Shown here piece after piece: positions 1 to 9,028 of a stretch of 18,052 nucleotides of DNA (positions within the stretch are counted from its first letter, which is position 1; every line of letters begins with the position of its first letter). Source of the stretch: Discostella pseudostelligera (Eukaryota > Bacillariophyta > Thalassiosirophyceae > Thalassiosirales > Thalassiosiraceae); the NCBI GenBank assembly GCA_036940085.1, contig JALLBK010000922.1, positions 1 to 18,052 on the forward strand, read 5' to 3'. The notes under the pieces were generated by a model. That model was not told the DNA's origin. It saw only the letters and a program-made list of their open reading frames with translations, and did not search any database. Position numbers and translations under genes: made by a program.

Positions 1-740
1 CCATCCGAAAAAAAATACGTTATCTGTTTCCGGTCGAACAAAGATACAGCCTCAACCAACCCTAGTTCAACAAAAATAATTGAACAACTTCAACATCGCG
101 GTTGATCAAATTATTTTGGCACCACCACCGAGCGACAACTAATTGAACGTCCGCCACCGCCCCCTGGCCTCGACCCTCGACCTCAAGGGGCTTGCCACTA
201 TGATACCAAACAAAAACAAAACCTCCCTTCAGTAGCCCCATTCTCTTTCACCAACTCGTTGTCGACAGTGCATCATTTTATTACGCCACAATCACGACCC
301 CTACGAAAGGCGAAAGGACGGTATCTTAAGATGAAGGATGGTAGAGGTGAGGACCTCGCCGCTCCACCATGCTCATTCACTATCGAAAAAATATCGTAAT
401 CATCTCTCATCACCTCGCCGAACAAGTAATCATACTGGTAGAGAGAGGAGGAGTCAAGGAATGTGGGGGTCTTTGCCTTCGTGGCAGGTCAAGTTGTAAA
501 CTTATACATAATACCAGGGAGCGGAGATGGTCCGGCACTGTAACACAACTACTATTCCATTCCCTTCGCCATTTGGGTTTGCAGTGCGATTTGCAGGGGT
601 GGTACGTCGATTACTAGACGAGGGAAATGCCCGACCCAACAATCAACTCATTTCCAAATCTGACATTACCTCCACAATGGCATGCATCTTGAAACGGTTA
701 TTTGCTGTGTCGTCCATTGTCACCATCTCAGATCAACTCT
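1..740. other. Left flank without a recognised gene
   Basis: This stretch lies 3' of lipase copy 1. It contains only short reading frames (369..617, 527..793) that overlap each other, have low-complexity or arginine/histidine-rich translations and show no family resemblance. The first 210 bases contain the possible retrotransposon primer site described separately; otherwise no RNA gene, long repeat or convincing coding exon was seen. It could be degenerate retroelement or LTR sequence, but no boundaries can be set. Confidence 0.4.
196..210 (-). other. Possible LTR-retrotransposon primer-binding site
   Basis: On the plus strand positions 198-208 read CTATGATACCA. This differs at one position from CTCTGATACCA, the 3' end of plant-type initiator tRNA-Met including CCA. 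On the minus strand it reads TGGTATCATAG, close to the TGGTATCAGAG primer site of many Ty1/copia elements. If real, the LTR would lie to the right (above about 210) and the internal region would run off the left edge. No LTR boundary, gag reading frame or polypurine tract is visible, so an 11-base chance match is quite possible. Confidence 0.25.
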
Positions 741-3700
741 TCAAACACTCTTCATTCGCCTCGCCATGTGAGAGCAACCAACTGCCGTCATAAACCAAAT
801 AACAGTCGCCCCAATTCCCATGAAGCCATGACTGATAATCCTACTTTGAAAATCATTGAACAAATCACTTTTCAGGAACAGAAACTGAAGACTTTGGAAC
901 AATGTGACCATTAGGAACCATGCACATAACAACAACCATGTTCTCCTTTTCAATCCGACACATAGTGCACTTGAGATCGGGATGAGACCAACTAAGCCTA
1001 GAAGCACTGTGCTTGATCCAAAGACCTGCGCTGCAACCCAATAAGAATCTGGGGGAATATCATGCGAATATGGCATGCAGTAATCTGATGCGACGTAGGT
1101 TACGTTGTAAAACGCAGGATCGTCACACAATTCTCCGTCAGCACATTGAAGCAAATTGTACGACCAAACTCCAACATTCAAACTAAAATCCATGAAATAA
1201 ATGTTGGCAAATTCGCATCCTCGATTGCTCAAGGAAGCTAGGATGCTAGCCATAACTATAAAAACCGATAACAGGATAGGTAGCTTCCCTTGAGGGTTGG
1301 AGCATGGCACTATGAATGATAACTGTATATCCTCCTCGTCCGCATCGTGATCATTGATGACCCATGCATTGACTTCATGACATTCATCCAGATTTATATT
1401 CCCGAGGAGATCAGGTAGAGAGAGGATATCGTGATCAGCCAACATGCGCTTCGATAGAATCACTTGGTTAAACTCGTACCGGGAACCCCAATACGGAACA
1501 TACTTCTTCTCGTCACCTTTGGTATCAACTAGATGAATGATTCGTCCAGGAATGTACAACTTGACCGAGACTTCTCCAGTCTGATTCTTCAGTGCTCGTT
1601 CACTTCGAAACGCCTGCACTCGTTTATGAAATTCAGTGTCTCTATCGATCTGATGTTTGGGGCAAAGAATCCTTGCATTTCGTGCCGCGAGGTGGGATTC
1701 TGGACAAGGAGTCCGAACGTCCTGCAAGGAAAGGTAAACTGTGAGCGATTGAGTTCAAAATATATCTACTCATTGTCTTGACACTTACTTGAAACGCTTG
1801 ATACTTTGGAAGTTGGACGCGAGCAACGACATCTAAGAATTCATCCCGGAGTTTTTCAAGATTGTGATGAGAAAGTCTTGGCACTATTGTAGAAGGAGTG
1901 GAAGACATACAGGGGAAGATTTTAGCAAGGAGATCAACCGAGGCCACAAGATGCCTTTTTACGCAACTTACCTACGTCGTTGTCCCTGACGACCGAAATG
2001 ATCCAATCCTTGGAGTCCTCACACAACAAGTCGTCAAAGATGCATCCCTGTCAGATGATTATGCAAGCATATCGTTGAGCGCCCGTGAAAGCATGACGAG
2101 CAAACAAAGGATAAAACATGTCGATTCTCACCGGCGGCTCATATGCAAAACAACGAAGCGATGGAAAGGATGGGCGCAACATCAGCGACAGTACTTGTGC
2201 GCAACCACCGCCAAGAGAATGCCCAACGACTACCAGATCGTAGTCTCTGTATGCACTATTGTCCGAGTAAAGTTGTTTCAAAACTCGACATCTGGAGATT
2301 CACCAGTGCATAAGCGGGTGGTACATGAAAATGGGTTTGAATGTTTGCCAGGGATCTCCTCACCTTTTAATGCCATTATACATCCACTTGCATCTTGTCA
2401 TAACACCTTTGTGACAGTGATGCCCAACTCCGTTGAAGCCGCATAGCTCACCCACTTCGTCCAACGGTTGAGGCACATACTGCAGGTCAATCACCCAGTC
2501 TGGCAATTTGCATGGATGCAATCGTTAGACGTATGGTCAGGATGATTGTCGCCGATTCACATTCGACAAGCACGCTCACCTTCCAACGACTTTGTTCCTC
2601 GCAGAGTAATCACTACGCTCTTTTCCTTCTCATCCACCAATATAGCATAAGGTGTGGCAGCGATTCCGTTGTAGAAGTTGGCATAGAATAATTGAGAATG
2701 GGGCATCTCGATTTTCGCCAATGAAAATCGTTCCATCGGTTCCATCATTCCAAAATCACGAGTGAATGCTGTTGCCTTTGGGGAAAGAAAGTCTTCCATT
2801 GCCATGTTGTATATGCGGTCATATATGCATTGAGCGTAGGCACAATAATGAGCAGCTTTCCTAACGGTTTCGACGTCGTCAGGGTTCTTGCTGGATAGAA
2901 GATTCTTCTCCACTGGAACGAAACCCTCTCCGTCCTCTTTGGCCTGAAGAGTTAGAATGGAACGCCGTCGTTGAGTGGAAGCGCTAGGTAGGTTGTCATT
3001 TCCATCAATAGGAGCGGGGTTGTATTGTAAATCATCCTTAATGCCGCTTCTGGTGTTCGTTTGTTCATTCGATGACTGCTGAATTTGCATGATGGCTTTG
3101 TACCTCCTCTCGGCTTGTACACGAGCCAACAACTTTAAGCCTACATACATATCAGAGAACACCAAGTCAAGTGATGTATCGTTGTTTGCCAACTCCATCT
3201 GCAGCACATGATAGGTCGGATGCATTTCATATGAAAAAAAGTAAAGGCAACATCATGAATCAAATTCCTTACCAAATTCTTTGCAAAGTCCTTCAATTCT
3301 CCTTGATTCTTGAGCTCCTTTCCTCCTTGCTTATTGCAGCAACAAACAGATATGCATTTTAGCAGCCCTCCGAGACACTGTTCCAGTCTCTCCCCTCTTG
3401 CTTTCGCTGCATACCTCCCTCTTCGAATCACTTCATGGTTGCGAATCCATCGCACAATCTTATTCGCGAAGATCGCCGGCCAAACCAGCAGCTCAAGAGC
3501 ATACGAAACGATCAACACACAGAACAAGTTGTAAAACACCCCAGAATCAGGAGGATCGGTTACAAGCGGTTGGTCTTCACACCCATAGTTGTTTTTTCGA
3601 CCCTCATTGACTTGGATACACCCAACAATGATAAGCGCAACAGGAAAGCAGTCGATGATGAACATCTTGAATATGATGAGTTTTCTTTGACATATTATGA

Positions 3701-4270
3701 GAAGACGGTAGGCCATTTAGTCTGTAGATGATATTGCAAAACATGTTCGAATGCTGTAAAAAATGTCTCACCTGAGATATTCATCTCTCCCCTTTGGCTG
3801 AGTAGGGGTACCAATGGATGTAGCGACCCAGACCATCACCAACCACGACATGTCCGAAATCAAGAAAAACGAAGATAGGAAAGTGAACTCGGACCCGAAC
3901 TTATTTCTCGATATATGTTGTTCCTCCAATACCTGAACGGACAGCACTAGAAAATTTGACTCCTTTATAGATTCGTACTGGTTACACCAAATAGGATATC
4001 CATTCATTAGATAATCACGCCCGTAGAATTGGTCTAACAACGTCTTGAACAACAGGGGCACAAGACAACTGTTGTTTGAAAGAAGAGAGATGACCAAAAT
4101 GAGAGTGGTAAGAATTGAATATTGAATAGGAGACAGATCGACGTTGCATTAAAAAACACTGACATTATTTGGATCACTCGATAAGTTGCCAACACTGTGC
4201 AGACAATCTGCAAATCGTCCCCGGCGAACGGTTTCGTGGTGAATTGCCTGAATACCTGTAATGCTGGCAT
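741..4270 (-). CDS. sn-1-specific diacylglycerol lipase-like protein, copy 1 (9 exons, intact)
   Basis: Predicted membrane lipase that would release a fatty acid from the sn-1 position of diacylglycerol, giving 2-monoacylglycerol. Assembled by eye as nine exons: 4164-4270, 3772-4068, 3273-3684, 2580-3198, 2364-2499, 2132-2291, 1972-2047, 1789-1883 and 741-1721. All introns are GT-AG and 67-95 bp, and phases agree throughout, giving 960 residues. The start MPAL..F resembles the N-terminus of animal DAGLs. Membrane segments lie near residues 20-46, 97-122, 136-160 and 183-206, followed by a Cys-rich CCC patch as in DAGL. The lipase core has the nucleophile elbow GHSLGGG (Ser549), Asp601 in DNDVVPR and His697 in PGRIIH; the Ser-Asp spacing of 52 equals that of human DAGL-alpha as I recall it. 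Oddly, four more membrane segments follow (about 781-799, 861-891, 895-918, 932-951), which animal DAGLs lack. Family call strong; substrate inferred. The first donor (GTCAGT) is the least typical. Confidence 0.88.
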
Positions 4271-4371
4271 TATTGCTCGTGCTCTTCATCACATAGTTAC
4301 TTGATCTAGTTTCAGGGTCGAGGGCAGAGTTAGGACCCGGTGCTGACGCGAGCGTACTGAGCTATCGGATC

Positions 4372-4415
4372 TGGCGGTGGCGGTGGCGGCGGCGGCGGAG
4401 GCGGCGGCGGCGGTT
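4372..4415. repeat. GGC/GGT/GGA triplet microsatellite
   Basis: Near-perfect run of GGN codons on the plus strand, just upstream of lipase copy 1. Read on the minus strand it gives a polyproline run inside an otherwise unremarkable 68-codon frame (4330..4536). That frame ends before the lipase start and has no homologous counterpart upstream of copy 2, so it is treated as a simple repeat rather than coding sequence. Confidence 0.8.
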
Positions 4416-4646
4416 GAAGGAATGAGAAACCACTAAAAACTCCATGATGTAGAAATAGAATGTTGAATGCAGCAGCTCTGTGATGTGCTGTTAGTTCTCG
4501 CTTGACATAAAGAATGCTACGTAGAAACCAGTACATTTAGCGACATTTTACGGAGCTCAGCTTGCTAGAGCACCTCTTCAACAATACTTTTAGGTTCAAT
4601 TCTTATGCCCAATTGCCAATTGGGCAGCAAAGTATTGGTGGGGTCG

Positions 4647-4898
4647 TCAACCCAAGGCTGGTGACCATCCAGATTTGGAGCCCCTCCATTTGGCTCCGCA
4701 GGGCGCAGCAGGGGGCGGCGGAGAGGATGCATCGCTTCGTGGACCGAATAGTGTAGAGAAGTACGACCATGTTCTAATGTGGAACTGTGGAAGTCGTCGT
4801 CCATCCGTACATGATTTCACAAACTGCATGATGTAGGGTGGTGACTTATTCCGGTTCATTACATCAATCGTTTCATCTTCTACTAGTATCTCGTGCAA
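4647..4898 (-). other. Possible extra 3' exon of lipase copy 2 or gene remnant
   Basis: The last codons of copy 2 read through a good donor (GTGAGT after ATTGAT, about 4950). A potential acceptor (ACATAG, about 4905) lies in the matching phase, and from there a frame stays open to the TGA at 4647. Its first part (HEILVEDETIDVMNRN) is of ordinary protein composition, then it becomes proline/serine-rich. A second frame in the same stretch (4565..4804, minus) is also open. I recognise neither. Copy 1 has no equivalent and ends at a plain TGA, so this may be an acquired tail, a remnant of another gene or chance. Confidence 0.2.
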
Positions 4899-4942
4899 TG
4901 CAATCTTCTATGTATGCTTCATTGTCGTTGATATAAGTAGAA

Positions 4943-7900
4943 CTACCTACTCACATCAATCCTTGCAAAGTTTTTCGCCGTTCTTGCCATGCTAGAGCAA
5001 CAAACAGCCGTTATAAACCAAATTGCCGTCGCCGCAATTCCAATGAAACCATCCCTCGCAAGCGTGCATTGTGATACTATCGTTTCAAATGTACCCGGGA
5101 CAGTCCACTCGGTGCACAAATCGCCCTTCATGATTAGAAACTGAAGACCCTGAAACACCGTGACAAGGAGGAACCATGTGCATAACAAGTACCAAGTTCG
5201 CTTTTTCAATTCGACGCATGTTGCAGTGGAGATAGGAACAATACCAACTAAGCCAGTGAGTAGAGTAATTGATCCAAAGGCCCGTGCTGCAACCCAATAA
5301 GAATTCGGTCGATAAATTTGAGCGTAAGGGTAGCAGTAATCAGAGTCGACGTAGTTTGCTGCATCAAACGGCGGGGAATCATCGCAGTCTTCTTCATCGA
5401 TACATTGCATCAGATTGTAGTACCATAGTCCAGTATTCAATGATGGAAGAGGATATGGTATCTTTCCATCAAGAGGCTGCATAATGGAAGAACGGCTAAC
5501 AAATTTGCACCCACGGTTGCTAAAGGTAGCTAGGATGCAGCCAACAACGATGAATACCAAAAGAATGATAGGCATCTTTCCTTGAGGGTTGGAACATGGA
5601 ACTATGAACGACAACTCTCGCTCTTCAACCTCGTCATCATGGACGACCCATGTATTGACTTCATGACATTCATCCAGATTTATATTCCCGAGGAGATCAG
5701 GTAGAGAGAGGATGTCGTGATCAGCCAACATGCGCTTCGATAGGATCACTTGGTTGAACTCGTACCGAGAGTCCCAATACGGAACATACTTCGTCTCGTC
5801 ACCTTTGGTATCCACGAGATGAATGATGCGCCCAGGAATGTACAGCTTCACTGAAACTTCTCCACTCTGATTCTTCAGTGCTCGTTCACTTCGAAACGCC
5901 TGCACTCGTTTATGAAATTCAGTGTCTCTATCGATCTGATGTTTGGGGCAAAGAATCCTTGCATTTCGTGCCGCGAGGTGGGATTCTGGACAAGGAGTCC
6001 GAACGTCCTGCAAGGAAAGGTGAACTGTGAGCGGATTGCCTAGTTGAAAAATGCATCGAAGCTGAGACACAAAATAACGTACATGAAATGCTTGATACTT
6101 TGGAACTTTGATGCGAGCAACGACATCGAAGAATTCATCCCGGAGCTTTTCGAGATTATGTTGAGTAACTCTCGGCACTGGAAAAGAAGCATCAGTGACG
6201 GGATTCTGCGAGAGAGAACAAACGAGATCAACAAATAACATGCTATCGACTGACCTACGTCGTCATGTCTGACGACCGAAATAATCCATTCCTTACTGTC
6301 CTCACACAACAAGTCGTCAAAGATGCATCCCTGTCAGATCATCGTGCAACAGTTTGATAGGCACCATGAGATGAATGGGCAGACAAAGAAAAGTATGTTA
6401 ATTAAACATTGACTCACTGGCGGCTCATATGCAAAGCAACGAAGAGATGGAAAGGATGGACGCAACATCAGCGACAGTACTTGTGCGCAACCTCCACCAA
6501 GAGAATGCCCAACGACTACCAGATCGTAGTCTCTGTATGCACTACTCTCCGAGTAAAGTTGTTTCAAAACTCGACATCTGGAGAATGCATTAGCTAAAAG
6601 GCAGTCGATGAAATTAGATAAAAATAACAAGTGATCTCCTCACCTTTTAATGTCATTATATATCCACTTGCATCTCGTCATAACACCTTTATGGCAGTGA
6701 TGCCCCGCTCCGTTGAAGCCACAGAGCTCACCCACTTCGTCCAACGGTTGAGGCACATATTGCAGGTCAATCACCCAGTCTGGCAAAAGAACATCACACA
6801 TAAGATAATTGTCCAAAGGAATGTCACCAATTCATATTCGACAAGCAAGCTCACCTTCCAACGACTTTGTTCCTCGTACAGTTATCACGACGCTCCTTTC
6901 CTCCTCGTCCACAAGGATAGCGTAGGGAGTGGCAGCGATTCCGTTGTAGAAGTTGGCATAGAATAATTGAGCATTTGGCATTTGAATTTTGGATAATGAA
7001 AAACGTTCCATTGGTTCCATCATTCCAAAATCCCGAATAAATGATGTCGCGTTTGGGGGGAGAAAGTCTTCCACTGCCAAATCGTAAATTCGGACATAAA
7101 TATATTGAGCGTATGTACAATAATGAGCAGCTTTCCTAAGGGTTTCGACGTCGTCGGGGTTATTGCTTGATAGAACATTCTTCTCCACTGCAATGAAACC
7201 CTCTCCGTCCTCCTTGGTCTGAAGAGTTAGAATGGAACGCCGTCGTTGAGTGGAGAGGCTGGTTAAGAGGGCTCTGCGATTCATCGCTTTGGTGTCGATA
7301 TATGTTTCCTCGTTGGTGTCGTCTCTACCGACCTGTTCATTCGATGACTGTTGAATTTGCATGATGGTATTATGCCTCCGCTCAGCTTGCACACGCGCCA
7401 ACAACTTTAAGCCTACATACATATCAGAGAACACCAAGTCAAGTGATGTATATATTGCAGCAACAAACAGATATGCATTTTAGCAGCCCTCCGAGACACT
7501 GTTCCAGCCTCTTCCCTTTAGCCTCCGTTGCGTATCGACTCCTCTGAATCACTTCATGATTGCGGATCCATCGCATAATCTTATTCGCGGAGATGGCTGG
7601 CCAAACCAGCAGTTCGAAAGCGAACGAAACTATCAAGACACAAAAGAAATTGTAAAATAATCCGGAATCTGGAGGGGGCGCTACAAGCGGTTGGTCTCCA
7701 CACCCATAGTTGTTTTTACGACCTTGATTGACTTTGAGGCATCCAACAATGATAAGCGCAATAGGAAAGCAGTCGATAATGAACATCTTGAATAGAATGA
7801 GTTTCCTTTCATGTGGCAAGAAGCAATGGGTGATGGGTCGATGAGTACCAATGCAAATCGTCCGAATACGCTTGTGCAATCTCTAGGTCTCACCTAAGAT

Positions 7901-8395
7901 ATTCATCTCTCCCCTTGGGCTGAGTAGGAGTGCCAACAGATGAGGCGACCCAAACCATTACCATCCACGAAATGTCCACCACCAGAAAAATAGAGGACAG
8001 GACGACAAATTCAGACATGAAACTGCTTCTCGTAATTAGTTGTTTTTCATATTGGTTGACGGTTTGGACCACAGTAGTTTCGTCCCAGTAAGGTTCGTAC
8101 TGAGGACACCACTGTGGATATCCATTAACAAGCAAGTCGTAGCCATTAAATCGGTTGAGCAATGCCACGACGATTAGGGGCACAAGACAGCTGAAACGGT
8201 GTAAGCCGGGGGTATGTAGACATTTGAAAGATGTAATGAGAATAGTTCGAAACGAAAATGAATAACAACAATGGCAGAGTGCACTGACATTACTTGTATC
8301 ACCCGATATGCTGCCAACACTATGCAGACAATCTGCAAATCGTCCCCAGCGAACGGCTTTGTGGTGAAGTGCCTGATCACTGTTAATGCAGGCAT
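4943..8395 (-). CDS. sn-1-specific diacylglycerol lipase-like protein, copy 2 (frame-disrupted, candidate pseudogene)
   Basis: Tandem paralogue of the neighbouring intact gene. Matching exons: 8289-8395, 7894-8190, 7805 to about 7450 (fused to exon 4 and continuing to 6855), 6644-6779, 6418-6577, 6255-6330, 6083-6177 and 4943-6007. All splice sites shared with copy 1 are retained in the same phase. Intron 3 is gone: a deletion of about 150 bp removed the end of exon 3, intron 3 and the start of exon 4, and the join is out of frame. Read as written the protein stops at 7439 after 256 residues, leaving only the four N-terminal membrane segments. Downstream exons remain open and keep GHSLGGG, HDDVVPR and PGRIIH, so the loss looks recent, or is a sequencing error, or is bypassed by unseen splicing. 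The C-terminal membrane region is diverged from copy 1 and has a clear GLW..C..C loop. Confidence 0.75.
7439..7460 (-). other. Deletion junction and frameshift in lipase copy 2
   Basis: On the minus strand the Cys-rich codons TGC TGC AAT run straight into ATATACATCACTTGAC, which matches copy 1 only in the middle of its exon 4. Relative to copy 1, about positions 3180-3331 are missing. The exon 4 frame (TCA CTT GAC) is displaced by one base from the exon 3 frame (ATC ACT TGA), so TGA appears at once. A rescue intron of about 52 bp (donor in the TTTGTTGC codons, acceptor TATGTAG) would restore phase, but its donor is poor and it would be the shortest intron here. Confidence 0.75.
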
Positions 8396-9028
8396 TATTG
8401 CGCGATCAATATTAACAATATTCTATGCTGCTGAAATCTTGACGGCGTTGCAATCAAATGAATTGGCATAACAAAGAGAAGTGCGATGAGTGATGAGGAT
8501 GCCTTGGGTGTGGTGTTCGCATCGCAATGATGAAAAAGTTGGCGATAAATCCTACAAGCTTCTTACATAGGAATCACTGCGAACACAATCCCTGCCAACA
8601 TCGAAAGGGTTGATGACTTCCAATCTAGTGTTCTTTCGTTGTGCCAATAATTTCGCAATTGACAATGCCCCTCGATGCACCGCAACGAGCTTGCACGATC
8701 ATATGGTAGCGTAGAGGACTGGTAATTCACAACAGGTCGTTGATCTCACACCCCTAGAGTAAGTTTATTCATCGATATTCTCTATTCATTCTCCTCTGGT
8801 GAAGGATCGTTGCAGCATTGTTGGCAGATGTATCAATATTCACAAACGCTTGAGGTGACGTATCGAATCAACACGGACAAATACTGAAACCGATTGTTGG
8901 AATATAGAACACACCCTTTGACATTTCGATGCATTGCAACGATGGTTGAGATTGACAATCATTGTTTCCGCATTTCTGCAGGCATAATATCGTCCGTAGA
9001 TCTCACTGAGACTTCCGCCTCGGTTCTC
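8396..9028. other. Intergenic stretch upstream of lipase copy 2
   Basis: It lies between the start of lipase copy 2 and the stop of the TrhO-like gene, both on the minus strand. Short frames at 8271..8471 and 8894..9142 (plus) overlap the ends of the neighbouring genes and look like shadows. No tRNA, repeat or recognisable promoter motif was found. In particular, the TTCCCGCC motif of the right-half promoters was not seen here. Confidence 0.5.

Larger units (their letters stand above)
4271..4942. other. Spacer between the two lipase copies
   Basis: It holds the 5' flank of copy 1 and the 3' flank of copy 2. The two lipase starts share only a few bases upstream of ATG (CAATA), after which the flanks diverge, so the duplicated unit seems to begin at or near the start codon. 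The spacer contains a GGN triplet tract (about 4372-4415) and two overlapping minus-strand reading frames (4647..4898 and 4565..4804) with no family resemblance; one could be a further 3' exon of copy 2. No promoter motif was recognised. Confidence 0.5.

Noticed and set aside
369..793. Two overlapping short plus-strand frames in the left flank
   Set aside because: No family resemblance, no splice context and composition typical of chance frames; the second overlaps the end of lipase copy 1.
1898..2446. 182-codon plus-strand frame across lipase copy 1
   Set aside because: Antisense to exons 5-7, which carry the conserved lipase motifs; the translation shows no domain.
4330..4536. Minus-strand frame with a polyproline run upstream of lipase copy 1
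   Set aside because: The proline run is the GGN microsatellite; the frame stops before the lipase start and has no equivalent in copy 2.
8705..8760. tRNA-like impression (a GGTCGTTGATCTCAC stretch resembling a T arm)
   Set aside because: No pairing acceptor stem or anticodon arm could be drawn around it.
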